NCBI RefSeq assembly: GCF_905220365.1
Contig: NC_061138.1
Location: forward strand, 11,733,814 to 11,797,813
Source: Vanessa cardui
Taxonomy: Eukaryota; Arthropoda; Insecta; Lepidoptera; Nymphalidae
DNA length: 64,000 bases
Direction: 5' to 3'
The notes under the pieces were generated by a model, which ran no database searches, was not told where the DNA came from, and saw nothing but the letters and a program-made list of their open reading frames with translations. Within the stretch, counting starts at the first letter, position 1, and each line of letters starts with the position of its first letter. Positions 10,810-22,259 of the stretch are shown piece after piece. Made by a program: the position numbers and the translations under genes.

Positions 10810-12765
10810 ATGTCAAAAGCCTTTTCGGTATGGAAAGACCCTTAAAATATTATCTTTTAAAATTTATATTCAATAATGTTACTGTTTAGAAAGTGTTGCT
10901 ATTAAAAAAAAACATTATTAATGCCCGCAAGAATAAAACTGATATAAAATAATATTAATGTTTAAACAGTGTTAATACTTAAAAAATATTTTTTAGTACC
11001 CCTAAAAGGATTAAAACGTGCACTTTTCTTTATTTTTTTTATTAGGACAATTAACAGTAGATACAATATCATATGAAATATCAAAATTATATTTCGATAT
11101 AATCTTGGCAAATAATATTTACCAATAGTCTTAATACTAACATATTACCTAATATTTGATTATATTAGGTTTGGCAATAGCATTAAGTATTAAAAACATA
11201 AAATAGGCTTCAAGAGAGACTTTTTTGAACTTTAATAAATATTAATTAGTAAGTATTTGATATAAATATACCACGATTCCTAATCCACAAAGTCAGTAAA
11301 GCATGTACAAATTAAAAAGTTCAAACGTAGCGAGTTCATCGAAGTTCTGCCAAAAAATAATTTCCAAACAATTACTATCAGTATTAACACACACATTATG
11401 AATAAGTCAATTCAATATAATAAAACACAACTAAACTACTACAAAAATATTTCAATGATCAAAGTTTACCAATTAAAATGAAACATTTTCAATTGTCAGC
11501 TTCAGATTTCTTGGATTTCAATGAACATTCTTTAAATACTCAAATATCCTAATTTATAAAGTTAGTGACGATTGTTGAAAGTTAAAGGTGACGTGAATTT
11601 TCTTTAGGGTTGCTTGCAGTAAGATTCTGTAAGAATTCACTTAAAGTTTGTTGTCAAAGATTTCAAGAATGAGATCACTCGCTAACTAACTAACTTATAA
11701 TACGTGTTTCCCATAAATGATCTTATTATTTTAATCAATGACACATATAACATTCTGACATTTCACATTTCACTCGTTCTCTGAGGTGAGATTCGATTTC
11801 CCTGTTACAGCCTTGTTAATAGCCCAATATCTCTCTGATTACCACTAGAAATCTCTTTTTATAGTTTTGTCCGGATGACCAATAACCATTAATTTGAACA
11901 ATGGTATCTAGTCATAAATCCACATGAAAAATAAATATACATTAGTAAAATATACATTTTACTTTTTGAGTAACAATTAATTTCTAAGTGTTATTAAATT
12001 AACTCCTACTTATCTTTTAGAACCATAAAAAGCCTGCATACTCAAACTTTATTTTATAAAAAAATAATCTACGTGCGTAAATCATTTTTAAGCTTAATAA
12101 AAACTAATTCTTAAAACTCAGAATGCGAATGATTTATTCGTTTATATAAATCATCTGAATACTTACATCAAATTTTAAAAGCTCATATTTAATTGTAATA
12201 ATAATATCTGCTTATTTAATAACAATATTTAATCTATTTCCCTATTAGTTTCAATACACAACTATACTTTTCTAGCACAGGTAGGTAACCCTACTTTTCA
12301 AGACATATTTTCGAACCAATATTAATTTTTATTACACTGTCCTTCTTGTCTAATTATTAAATTAAAATGTGGCAACATCATTAATACATACTACAACAAA
12401 TTTGTTAAAAAAAAAAAGTTTGGTTACAGATTCTCATCAATAACAATATATTGTTTATCAAAGAAACGTTAAACAAATATATTATCTGTTACATGTACAT
12501 AATATTTTAAAAACTAAAATGTACAACATTGATAATAATCTAATCGATATCAGTTAATGGAACAGAACAATAATTAGATTACAATCTTTATTATCAATAC
12601 ATCATCAAGCTGTTTACACAATTATTATATACGATCGTATTTTTTTTTAATTAGTTCAGATGTTTAAATTTTTATACATTTTAATTTGATACAAAAATCA
12701 GGGAAGTTTTTATAATATTTTTAGTGTGAAATATTTATATTCATAATGTAACTTTGTGGTAACTT
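10810..12765. other. AT-rich intergenic stretch, nothing recognised
   Basis: Very AT-rich sequence with no ORF of note and no repeat that I could match elsewhere in the window. Confidence 0.5.
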
Positions 12766-12945
12766 TCTTGGTGGTAGGGCTTTGTACAAGCCCGCCTGGA
12801 CAGGTACCACCCACTCATCAGATATCCTACCGCATTGACGAAGTAAGGAATAGTTAATATTTCTTACAGCGTCATTGTCTATGGGTGATGGTGACCACTT
12901 ACTATCAGGTGGCCCATACGATCGTCCGACAACCTTTTCCATAAA
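12766..12945 (-). repeat. Interspersed repeat C ('gggccacctgatggtaagtg' family), minus copy
   Basis: Read on the minus strand it runs from the 'gggccacctgat' box through 'cccatagacaatgacgctg' to the 'gggctttgtacaagcccgcc' and 'taccaccaag' end, with the middle section missing. Fuller copies are at 21121, 25141, 46821 and 56443. Short reading frames across these copies are not genes. Confidence 0.7.
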
Positions 12946-13459
12946 TAAATAAATGTGGGAATAACTTTTGTTTGTTTACATTTTCTGATTTCCATAAACA
13001 AAGCCACCTACTGATTATGTTAATAACACATTATTATGGGTGTTTTTGTGTTATAATTTTATGTTTCAGGTCGAACATAAGCTGTGTAGTGTGGTACATT
13101 TATTCACATAGGCACACCCGTTCACGTTTAATTGTTACCGGAGTGCATTGCTGTGAGTGTCACTTGTGCTTACAAAATGTCATAGTGTGCGTAAGAAGAA
13201 TAATAGTACAGACAGCAAAAACAATTACAATACTCACAAATTTCCTTTTTTTAAAACCGCGATAGTTAATCATGTCTTATACTTTAGGTTCGCTTAACAT
13301 GCTGTTCACGGCGCTATTAAATGAAAATGGAATGCTCGATTTAAAATATTATTACATTTTAGCGTCACTTCGATTTATATATTTTATTAATAAATAAATC
13401 GTATATAAAAGTAAATGGGGAAAATACATATATACAATCACCAATATTGGAGGTATCTA

Positions 13460-14050
13460 TTGGGTTGGCAACTAAGTGATTGCCGATTTTGTGGATAGGT
13501 GGACTTTAGGCTTTTTTTGTTTTGTGAAAGTGGTCAAAGCACCAAACCTATATTTTTTTCTAATTGTTTAGACTTCTCACTTTAATTTAGTAAAAAAATA
13601 TATATCGATTAGTGCCTTAGTTTTGTTTTTATCTCAATTAAAAAATAGAAGAACAGGACGTGCATTTCAAACATATTTTATTGTATTACTTCCGAAAAGG
13701 CAAGAACGCCTCGCAAGCACAAAAGAAGTTATATGCCGTATACGGAAATTGGGCCTTGAAAGAAAGGCAGTGTCGAAAATGGTTTGCCAGAATTCGTTCT
13801 GGTGATATTTCATCGGAAAATTCGAAAATCGGAAAATCGGAAAGATCTGGCTGTCCAGTCGAAGTCGATGGTACCCATATCAGGGCCATTATCGATTCAG
13901 ATTGCACAACACGTCGTGATATTGCACAGAAACTCAATGTATCGCACACGTGCATTAAAAATGTTTGGATATAACAAAAACTCGTTTTATGGAAAAATTT
14001 CAAATTTTCCTTCTTGTTTGAAATCGGCAATCACTTAGTTGCCAACCCTA
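13460..14050 (+). mobile_element. Mariner element with internal deletion, both TIRs kept
   Basis: A perfect 28 bp terminal inverted repeat starts 'gggttggcaactaagtgatt' at 13462-13489 and recurs as its complement at 14021-14048. TA dinucleotides flank both ends, as expected for Tc1/mariner. The whole element is about 590 bp, whereas intact mariners are about 1.3 kb. The missing part is the catalytic half of the transposase. It is therefore a non-autonomous derivative that could be mobilised only by an intact relative. The perfect TIRs suggest the deletion or the last mobilisation was recent. Confidence 0.85.
13660..13974 (+). pseudogene. Mariner transposase N-terminal fragment (SETMAR/irritans-like)
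   Basis: The 104-codon frame encodes the paired helix-turn-helix DNA-binding half of a mariner transposase. HILLYYFRKGKNASQAQKKL is followed by ALKERQCRKWFARIRSGD, then an SGCPVEVD linker and a second helix-turn-helix RRDIAQKLNVSHTCIKN. These segments match the pattern of mariner transposases, including the one captured in vertebrate SETMAR. The frame stops right after the second helix, and the DD34D catalytic domain is absent because of the internal deletion. The truncated product could at most bind element ends. Expression is not indicated by anything seen here. Confidence 0.82.
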
Positions 14051-14111
14051 TATTTAATTTTATAATGTGTACATATATTTTAAGACGCAAATTGTTTTAC
14101 TTTTATTGTAG

Positions 14112-14372
14112 GTACTAGCTGTGCCCACGACCATATACGCGTTTGAATTTAACAAAAAAAAATATAATTGTAGCCTAAGTTACTCCTTATTATATCAGTT
14201 ATGTGCCATTGAAAGTTCGATCAAAATCGGTCCAGCCGTTCCATAGATTAGACAGAAATTGTAAAAAATGTTATTTTGGTAATATGTACCGTGTATACAT
14301 ACATATGCATTGAGTAAAAAAGGGCTATTTTAATATTAAAAACAGACACTCTCATTTTATTATATGTATAGA
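14112..14372 (-). mobile_element. Helitron-like element, second family, minus copy
   Basis: On the + strand it opens with 'actagctgtgcccacgacc', which is the complement of a CTAGT end. It then has 'cggtccagccgttcc' and ends in 'aaacagacactct' with an AT-rich tail. Sister copies are at 31203-31440 and 50089-50310, all in the same orientation. It is non-coding, and the short open frames are incidental. Confidence 0.5.
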
Positions 14373-14799
14373 TAATAGATACAATGTCTATTACAATGGA
14401 AGGCCTTATCAATCCAATACCTTATAAATCATACAATTGACCGCTGCCCCCAAGATTGAAAAGCCATGACGTGTTAAGAAGGGTTCCTTAACTTACGCGC
14501 CTGGGGCCGTGCCGTTACTTCGCAGATTACAAAGACCAAATTTAAGTATATTTTATATCGTATAGGGCTACCTCTCTTCCACAAGTTTTACTTTCTGTAT
14601 CAAAACTCAAAATATAATTTATTCAAAATCACCAAGAAGGTCTATATTTCATTTCTAGATTTAATAAACATAAATAGAAAATTTCTTGTTTATTTCCAAT
14701 TGATATTTAAATTAATATTGATATTTGCTTTTTTCATGGCTTTTTTCTACTATAATATAACTGTATTGTACATATACACATAAATAAATAATAATTTAA

Positions 14800-15023
14800 A
14801 TATGAGACAACATCACATACATTACTCTGATCCCAATGTAAGTAGCTGAAGCACTTGTGTTATGGAAATCAGAAGTAACGACGGTACCACAAACACCCAG
14901 ACCCAAGACAACATAGAGAACTAATGGTAATCTACATCGACTCGGCCGGGAATCGAACCCGGGACCTCAGAGTGGCGTACCCTTGAAAACCGGTGTACAC
15001 ACCATTCGACCACGGAGGTCGTC
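14800..15023 (-). mobile_element. tRNA-derived SINE B, minus copy
   Basis: On the minus strand it starts with a tRNA-like head (box A 'tggtcgaatggtgtgtacac', box B 'gggttcgattcccggc') followed by a body and an AT-rich tail. Other copies are at 27022-27246 (minus), 41820-42056 (plus), 59283-59498 (minus) and a truncated one at 43215-43341. The tRNA-like head is a SINE promoter and not a tRNA gene, because the acceptor stem does not close. Confidence 0.8.
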
Positions 15024-15263
15024 AAATACACATACACATTGCTCTTAAAACACTATTTATTGATGGAAACCAAATTAATTAATAACAATATGGTAATTAT
15101 TATAAAGATAATTTACAATAAAATTAAAAGGTGTTAGATAAAAATCATTTTCGAATAACATTACATTACTTAAACACTTCAGAATATTACTACGTATTTG
15201 AATTATCAAATTTACCAATAGATACGTAATTGATATCGGTTCCTTAAGGCATCATCGTCATCA

Positions 15264-15335
15264 GCCTCTTTAGCTCAGTGGCAGAGCACTGGTCTTGTAA
15301 ACCAGGGGTCGTGAGTTCAATCCTCACAGGAGGCA
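15264..15335 (+). tRNA. tRNA-Thr (anticodon TGT), copy 1 of the array
   Basis: The 72 bp folds into a full cloverleaf. The acceptor GCCTCTT pairs with AGGAGGC with one G-U, the D arm is GCTC/GAGC, the anticodon stem is CTGGT/ACCAG around loop CTTGTAA, and the T arm is GTGAG/CTCAC around TTCAATC, with discriminator A. The anticodon TGT decodes threonine codon ACA and by wobble ACG. Box A and box B are intact and there is no intron. A TTTTT run at about 15353 can end Pol III transcription. The 72 bases are identical to the copies at 18414 and 25576. Confidence 0.96.
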
Positions 15336-16402
15336 GCGAGATGTGATCTTTATTTTTATTGTTATTCGTTGTCTTCTACGTCAGCCTGACCCAAAATAAA
15401 GTAAACCAGTATTATTGCAATATTTATAATAGTAAAATTAAAGTAACAACCAGTAAATATTTGACAAGGTGGCTATAAATAAATAAAATAAATATAGTTT
15501 ATTCCACTACACCCTAATAGTAGTTACACACGTGTTTATAAATATCATGTGTATAGAAAAATGTTTCCTGACCTTTTGCTTTCCAGCTAAACGCAAAATA
15601 TAATTAATAGCAAAATTAAGCAATTAAAAATTATTTCAACTCGCAATCTTCCAGTAAAATCCACTAATTGTTGCCACTGGTTCTTTTCTACTACATTTCG
15701 ACACTTACTTTATATTTTGGAAACCTTATTTTTTAATTGACTTAGTAGAATCATACTTAATTCATGTCCAATATTTTTGAAAACAGCATTGAGTTTTGAA
15801 ACCTTATTTGAAAATTAAAATGTAGCTACAAATCTATTTTTTTTATTTTCATTTTTGTTGTGTTTCTTTCGTAAATTAAGTAGTATGTAGTTGGTTGATT
15901 TTTTTTTTGGTAATTTTTTTTTAATACTTTTTTATAATTGTGCCGCATCCAAATAAACTTTTCTTTCTTTCTTTTAGGTATACATACATATATTTATCAT
16001 CAACGTTGTTTAACATTTTACCATAACAGATGAGTGACTATTTCAAGATAATAATTTAGTCGTATTTGATTAACGTCTGTCTGTAGTTTCATTATAGAAA
16101 AAAAGTAACTTTATTTGCCATTATTGTATTTCGGTCAAATCTATGGAATATACACCGATGGCTTAAACCTTAAATTAATCCTATATTATTAGCAACTATT
16201 GAAAATAGCTTGTACGAGCATACTTGAATTATGTATATTTTGATTTTGAAAATATGTAACAAGAATGTTATCAAGATTTTAGTGATCACTATCATTAAAA
16301 CTATGAATATCTGTATCTACCATTTGTTCATTGTGGTCAATGGTAACACTTTGTTCCGTAATTTGTTCGATACACAAGCTTAACTTGAGTCATAACGTCA
16401 CA
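15336..16402. other. Spacer between tRNA copies 1 and 2
   Basis: AT-rich, with no ORF or repeat recognised apart from short T-rich runs. A 'ttctttctttctttt' run lies near 15961. Confidence 0.4.
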
Positions 16403-16474
16403 GCCTCTTTAGCTCAGTGGTAGAGCACTGGTCTCGTAAACCAGGGGTCGTGAGTTCAAACCTCACAGGAGGCA
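16403..16474 (+). tRNA. tRNA-Thr (anticodon CGT), copy 2 of the array
   Basis: Same cloverleaf as the TGT copies with three base changes: C to T in the D loop (GGTAGAGC), T to C at the anticodon wobble position (loop CTCGTAA), and T to A in the T loop (TTCAAAC). The anticodon CGT reads ACG only. An oligo-T run near 16486 can serve as terminator. The 72 bases are identical to the copies at 19971 and 28093. Confidence 0.96.
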
Positions 16475-17036
16475 TATTACAAAATAATTTTTATTAGATT
16501 TTCTAATGTTATGTTTGATATAGTATTGGTTTTTTACGTCGATATTATTTTATTTTGACTTTGTTTTTTACAGGGTATCATTTGTTGTTTGTAATAAAAA
16601 TACTAAAAAAAATCATTATTCTTTCAAGGTCAAGAAGTATTGACCTTCTAAGTTATGAGAAACATTACGCTTATCCAAATTATATCTTAGAAAAATAATC
16701 GAAAAGGTTAAAAGTCACTGTGTTTAAATCTGTTCACTAAGGAATAAATTCGTTGCTCGTCGCCCGTATTCAAACCAAGATTAAAAAATCAAATGAACAA
16801 ACCAATTCTTTTTTCAAATAATGCATTGTTTAAAATTTTAATTTTTTTATATTAAGACCTAACCGCATAACCTTTTTAGAATTTCTGTTATCGAATGTTA
16901 TCGAAAGCATACGTTCAATATATCTAATATAATACTGTGTTATTTAACTGATATTAATATCAGAAGGGATTCATAACCAAAAAGATGAACATTTTTTTAA
17001 GACAAACAAAAACGCCTGTTGCAAAAAGTAAAAAAA

Positions 17037-17288
17037 GTGAAAGTAAAGTAACAGCCTGGTAAATATTCCACTGCTGGGCTAATGCCTCCTCTCCCATTAT
17101 GGAGAGGGTTTGGAACATATTCCACCACCACAATGCACATGTGGCAGATTTCGATGAAATTAGACACGTGCAGGTTTCCTCGCGATGTTTTCCTTCACCG
17201 CCGAGCACGAGATGAATTATGAACCCAAATTAAGCACATATATATAGTGATGCTTGTTGTTCTAACCACTGGACAATCTCAGCTCTCA
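17037..17288 (-). mobile_element. tRNA-derived SINE A (Metulj-like), minus copy
   Basis: On the minus strand this is the most frequent repeat of the window. It has a tRNA-like head ('gagatggcccagtggttaga' type), a body with 'cgtgaggaaacctgcatgtg' and 'cattggaacagcgtggtgg', and a 3' part 'ggcctta(g)cccagcagtggg' ending in a TTG- or TTTAC-type simple tail. The resemblance to the Metulj SINEs described in heliconiine butterflies is from memory and was not tested. Other copies are listed separately. Confidence 0.7.
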
Positions 17289-17459
17289 GAGATCTCAACA
17301 ATGCAACTTTTAAATTTTAATCCTTAAGTATAATGTACCGTTATCTGTTCGTGCAATAAAACATAAATTAAATAAATAAATGTTGAAAAAATTTAATCAA
17401 AGAAGCATTATTAAGTTATTTAAAAAAATACGACAAACGAAATTTTATATGAAAAGGTT

Positions 17460-17735
17460 ATATTTTCTTGGTTTATTTATGACATTAATTAATATCCTAG
17501 ACTTTGGTTACAACTCTAATGCTCTAAGAGACCAGCCAGATAGACTGCCTAATAGTGCACAAGACACCAACAATATACGGAGACAACTAGTAATCTAAAT
17601 GAAAATATTTTCTTGGTTTATTTATAACTAATTTTGATATCCCTCAACCGTTTTCATACATATATCTACCTTCATCACGAATGTGATGAAGGTAGATATA
17701 TGTAGTGCACAAGGCACCAAGAATGACCAGAGATC
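17460..17735 (+). repeat. Imperfect direct duplication of about 146 bp with a perfect hairpin
   Basis: 'tattttcttggtttattta' at about 17460 recurs at about 17606, and 'tagtgcacaagacaccaa' at 17553 recurs at 17703 as 'tagtgcacaaggcaccaa', so the stretch is duplicated in tandem. The second copy contains a perfect 22 bp inverted repeat (17657-17678 and 17683-17704) around the loop GAAT. No protein is encoded. Confidence 0.6.
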
Positions 17736-18413
17736 TTTTCGTAGCTTTTATTTTTACCAAAAGGTTTACATATTTTACCAATGTATGACGAAAATGAAAT
17801 GAAAATCAAACTGTACGCGCCAGCTTAGACTCGATTTAATTTTGAAGGCATTATACAAGCAAGTGTGAATACACAAGTGCTTTTCCCCGTTCTCTCATTA
17901 TCAAATAGGACGGGAAAACCAAGATCGGAAGCAGCTCCGGCGTACGGATTTGAGTGCTTTCAATGTTTAACTATATGTCATTGATTTGAGGCTTTGTCTT
18001 CGTCTGGGTACGCACTCATCATATATTCTACGGCCAGATGGCAAATGTTGGGTGTGATTGTATTCCGGTTTGAGTCATTGTAACTACTCGCGTAAGGGAC
18101 ATGAAATGTTGGGAACAAACATTGGCGGAGCATTGGCCATGTGAGGAATGGTTTGTATTTATTTCAGCGCCAATGATGATTATTATTTTTTGTTATGATT
18201 ATTATTGATGATTACTTTCAAAAAGCCTTATACGTGCGTCTCTTCCAATTTTTTTTTATTTACTTATTAATAGTTATATGGTGGTTTGAAAGCGAAGTGG
18301 TGACCACTTAACATTATGTAGGCAATTGATACGATGAAAATATATACACTATAGTTCAAATATTGTATTAAGGATTTTTAACATGATTTACAATATTTAT
18401 CATAATATCGCAA

Positions 18414-18485
18414 GCCTCTTTAGCTCAGTGGCAGAGCACTGGTCTTGTAAACCAGGGGTCGTGAGTTCAATCCTCACAGGAGGCA
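18414..18485 (+). tRNA. tRNA-Thr (anticodon TGT), copy 3 of the array
   Basis: Base-for-base identical to the tRNA at 15264. All stems pair and the anticodon loop is CTTGTAA. A TTTT run follows within about 15 bp. The flanks share no obvious homology with those of copy 1, so the gene body is conserved while its surroundings are not. Confidence 0.96.
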
Positions 18486-18639
18486 ATATAATATGTTTTC
18501 TAAGAACATATTTTTAATACCATCAAGAATAATTTTAACACAATAAAAAAGTCCAGTTTAGTAATATAAAAGACTTCGTATTACGCATATATAAAAAATT
18601 ATAATATTGAAAAACGTTCATTAATTCAATCATATGATT

Positions 18640-18990
18640 TGATGAGGTTGTCACAGAACATTCCTTATTATTTTCTGAACGCGTGTGAGTGAGACGGACA
18701 AGTGTTGGTGTCTTTGTTGTTCCATACCCCTAACAACTTACTATATACCTTTCCTGATAATCGGTTGTAGTTTAGACGTCACAAACAAGCACGCTTATGT
18801 ATTTATGTATATGACGGTACACGGTGCGCCATCTTGTTTTTCGTACTGGCTGGAAAAGAGTGTCAATGGAAGTTGGACGGCGCTCTAGTGAAGACTGAAG
18901 CGTCGCGGCGATGGTAACGAGGCAGCCATCTTGAATGATGAACATTCAAGATTTCCCGCGCACCACGTAGGCGACGAATCGCTAATGTCC
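18640..18990. promoter_or_regulatory. GC-richer patch with two YY1/Pho-like sites, possible regulatory DNA
   Basis: This patch stands out from its AT-rich surroundings. It holds GCCATCTTG twice, at 18828-18836 and 18925-18933, which matches the YY1/Pho core on the complementary strand. The second site overlaps a 10 bp inverted repeat 'atcttgaatg'/'cattcaagat'. No transcript or coding exon could be attached to it. An unrecognised transposon piece is the main alternative. Confidence 0.25.
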
Positions 18991-19970
18991 AATAGTTTTT
19001 GTAACGAACGATATTTATAACTACTGTTAAATTATCTGTGTAATTTATTTGCTTAATTAAAACATTGTGAACAATAGTTTGAATATACGCCCACTTATAA
19101 TTAATTATTCTGATATTGGCAGTAAAATGTCTATACATATATATGTATATTATAGCCTATTGTCGTCAAAGAAGAATTGAATATAAACAAACCATAGATT
19201 GACGTATTTAATTCGATTACCAAACAGATCAGCTATGTTATGAAATATATATATATTTTTGTACAATACAACACATCACATAACGACTTATATACAAATT
19301 AATTTTACATATAAAGTTTCCATGTCATTGTGCATCACGTTTCTTGAGATACTGGACGCTGATATACAAAAAAATATACTTATATCGATTAGACACTATA
19401 TGTTACAGTTTTGAAAAACGGTATGACGTAACATAGGATGGTGTTCTATACTAAACACTGGAATACTGGACATTGTCATTTACTCGTATTCTATCGAGGC
19501 GCGCCAAAAGAAATTTAACTTCAAACAAAATAATTTATACTAATATAATATAAATGCGATAGTACAGTCTGTTTGTTACTATTGCACGACCGAAACACTG
19601 AACCGAATTCGATAAAATTTCTTAAAAAGCTAGCTTGAACTTCCAAAAACAACTCCAAAAAAGCGCGTGCAAAGGCAACTGACAATAAGGGTCTTTGATC
19701 AATAAGAAGATACTGAATAAATATTTCTACATAAAATGTGTAACTCTAAAGAATCATTACAAGATACAATTTCCCACGATTTCCGCAACAAAAGAAACAT
19801 GTAAATAGAATTAGCTCCTTGAAAAAATATACTATTTGCTCCAAACTCAACCCACGATCCTTGGCGAACAAGAATTCCAACCCAACACTCCCGTATAATC
19901 GTTTATTCCTGTATATTGGGTCTTCTTCAACAATTCAAGCAGTATCCATTATAAGGCAAAGTCAATATCA

Positions 19971-20042
19971 GCCTCTTTAGCTCAGTGGTAGAGCACTGGT
20001 CTCGTAAACCAGGGGTCGTGAGTTCAAACCTCACAGGAGGCA
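19971..20042 (+). tRNA. tRNA-Thr (anticodon CGT), copy 4 of the array
   Basis: Identical to the tRNA at 16403, with the CTCGTAA loop and the two other CGT-type diagnostic bases. The nearest downstream T run is only TTT, with TTTT about 30 bp away, so the terminator is weaker than at the other copies. Confidence 0.96.
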
Positions 20043-21120
20043 TAATGAGATATTAACTTTATTCGTTTAAGTTTTGCTGCTATAACTATGAACGATTAAT
20101 ATTAATCTGACATTGTATTAATTTAAAAAAAAAACGTTGATACATATATGTTTCATTAAAATAAAAAATATTTCAATGATTGTTTTATAAACATTGGTAT
20201 TTACGATATCAATAACATATTTGTTTATTTTAAAATATCTACAAAATAAACAAATATATTTGAGAGAATTCAATAATGCGGTAATACGAGTACATAGGCT
20301 TTTCGCATAATACTTCAAGTTACTCGATATAAGTACATCGTACCACTTAAATTACTGATATCAATAAGTTTCCTTAATTTTTAAAAGATTTGCAAATTTA
20401 TCAGTGTCTGCGTTAGGGAGGGGAGCAATTCAGTGACGGCATAGAGCGCCAAATTTAGAGAGCGCTAAGATCTGGAATCTTCTGCCTCCCGTTTAAAATA
20501 CTCTGTGCATATAGTCGGTTCTCAAATGTCAACCCGTTTTGAACTTGGCGCTGAATGTCCATCCTGGAGCGCCTATATGGTTAAAGCCGGTTCTGAACTT
20601 TATAATAATTTCATTCACTACATGCAGATTCATTTGCGATGTTTTCCTTCACGAGGTGAATTATAAACACTGTTTAGTAAATAAAATCTCTTTTGTACAC
20701 AGAAAAGTAAAATACCTGAGTGTGATAGTTGCAAGTGTATAATGTGCCTCGGAAAGCACGTTAATCCTTTGATCCTGAACCTGAACTCCTCCTAGTCTTG
20801 CTGGTCCATGGAATTATGAAAGGAACGGATTACAGAGTGCACCTGTATTTGCGTGTTTGTATTATGTCATGGCTGAAATCGGAAAGAACAACACCTACAT
20901 AAATAATAGCTTATATTATTTCGATATTGAAATAACATATTTAAATATGGAATATATTTAAATAACGTGTGGCGCTACAAAAGAACTAAAACAAACGTGC
21001 CATCTTTGGTTGCGCGATAACTACGCAAACAACAGTATAATAGTTCGCCTGTTACTCCATCGTCATTATAGATCCATGGTTATTACTTGAATATGGGTAT
21101 TTTATTTTTATTTTATGCAA

Positions 21121-21450
21121 TAGGTTGGCGGACGAGCATATGGGCCACCTGATGGTAAGTGATCAACATCACCTATGGGTGATGTTGATTACAGAGTCAC
21201 TGTCTGTTGTCTATGGACAATGACTCTGTAAGAAATATTAACTATTCCTTACATCGTCAATGCGCCACCAACCTTGGGAACTAAGGTTATGTCCCTTGTG
21301 CCTGTAGTTACACTGGCTCACTCACCCTTCAAACCACCCTTGTGTTCCGGACACAACAATACTGCGTACTGTCGTTTAGCGGTAAAATATCTGATGAGTG
21401 GGTGGTACCTACCCAAGCGGGCTTGCACGAAGCCCTACCACCAAGTAGTA
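21121..21450 (+). repeat. Interspersed repeat C, near full-length copy
   Basis: Runs from 'taggttggcggacgagcata' through the duplicated 'atcacctatgggtgatgttg' region to 'gcccta ccaccaagta'. It is one of the fullest copies of the family, with no protein. The short frames in it recur in other copies because the repeat is shared. Confidence 0.75.
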
Positions 21451-21509
21451 GAATTTCATAATATTTTATTAAACTAGATAACGTCCACAAAGGTATAAGC
21501 TAGATACTT

Positions 21510-21590
21510 CTTAACGTCACCAATGTGACCCCAAGCTTGGGAACTATGATTTTATGTCCCTTGTGTCCAAGGTAGCTCTCGTTAGGCTAG
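21510..21590 (+). repeat. Fragment of repeat C
   Basis: Contains 'cgtcaccaatgtgacccc', 'aagcttgggaactatgat' and 'gtcccttgtgtcc', a diverged middle section of the family. The missing 3' end of a family C copy appears at 22027-22055 after the SINE A insertion, so the SINE may have split one copy. Confidence 0.45.
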
Positions 21591-21703
21591 GTGATTCAGT
21601 GCTCTAGGGCCTCGGAACTCAGGGAGCCCTCAAATCTAAGATTTGAAAAGGCCGAAACATAGATATTAAATATTCTTATTTTATACCTATCCAGACGAGT
21701 TAA

Positions 21704-22026
21704 GAGTCGAGATGGCCCAGTGGTTAGAACGCGTGCATCTTAACCGATGATTGCGGGTTCAAACCCAGCCAAGCACCGCTGTTTCATGTGCTTAAATTGT
21801 CTTTAATTTGGCTTCTCGAAATGAATTACATTTCATGCTCAGCAGTGAAGGAAAACATCGTGAGGAAACCTGCATGTGACAAATTTCAAAGAAATTCTGC
21901 CACATGTGCATTCCACCAACCCGCATTGGAACAGCGTGGTGGAATATGTTCCAAACCTTCTCCTCAAAGGGAGAGGAGGCCTTTAGCCCAGCAGTGGGAA
22001 TTTACAGGCTGTTGTTGTTGTTGTTG
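21704..22026 (+). mobile_element. SINE A, full-length plus copy
   Basis: Full-length copy with box A region 'gagatggcccagtggttaga', box B 'gcgggttcaaacccagcc', the conserved body, 'cccagcagtgggaattt', and a tail of six TTG units ending at 22026. The reading frames across it occur in all copies and are not genes. Confidence 0.8.
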
Positions 22027-22064
22027 CAGACGAGATTGCATAAAGCCTACCACCAGGTAGATAT

Positions 22065-22256
22065 AATACCATTATCTATATTAATATTATAAATGTGAAA
22101 GTGTCGATTGCTCTTTCACGACCAAACTGCTGAACCAAATTCGATGAAATTTGGTATGAAACAAACTTGAACTCCATGAAAGGAAATAGTCTTCTTTTCT
22201 TGTCTAACGCATGACAACCAACACCCTAAACGTGTGCGAAGCCGGGAATGCTAGTA
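22065..22256 (+). mobile_element. Helitron-like element, 'aatgtgaaagt' family
   Basis: Starts around 'attataaatgtgaaagtg', has 'gctctttcacgaccaaac', and ends 'gcgaagccgggaatgctagt'. The CTAGT end without inverted repeats is the Helitron hallmark. Relatives are at 19545-19640 (partial), 23310-23490 (worn), 26938-27362 (minus), 42526-42991 (split by a SINE) and 54449-54655 (minus). Confidence 0.55.
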
Positions 22257-22259
22257 AGT

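Noticed and set aside
21788..22092. ORFs with 'KENIVRKPACDKF' and similar text, also seen at 42711 and 57379
   Set aside because: They recur wherever SINE A occurs. The SINE is non-coding.
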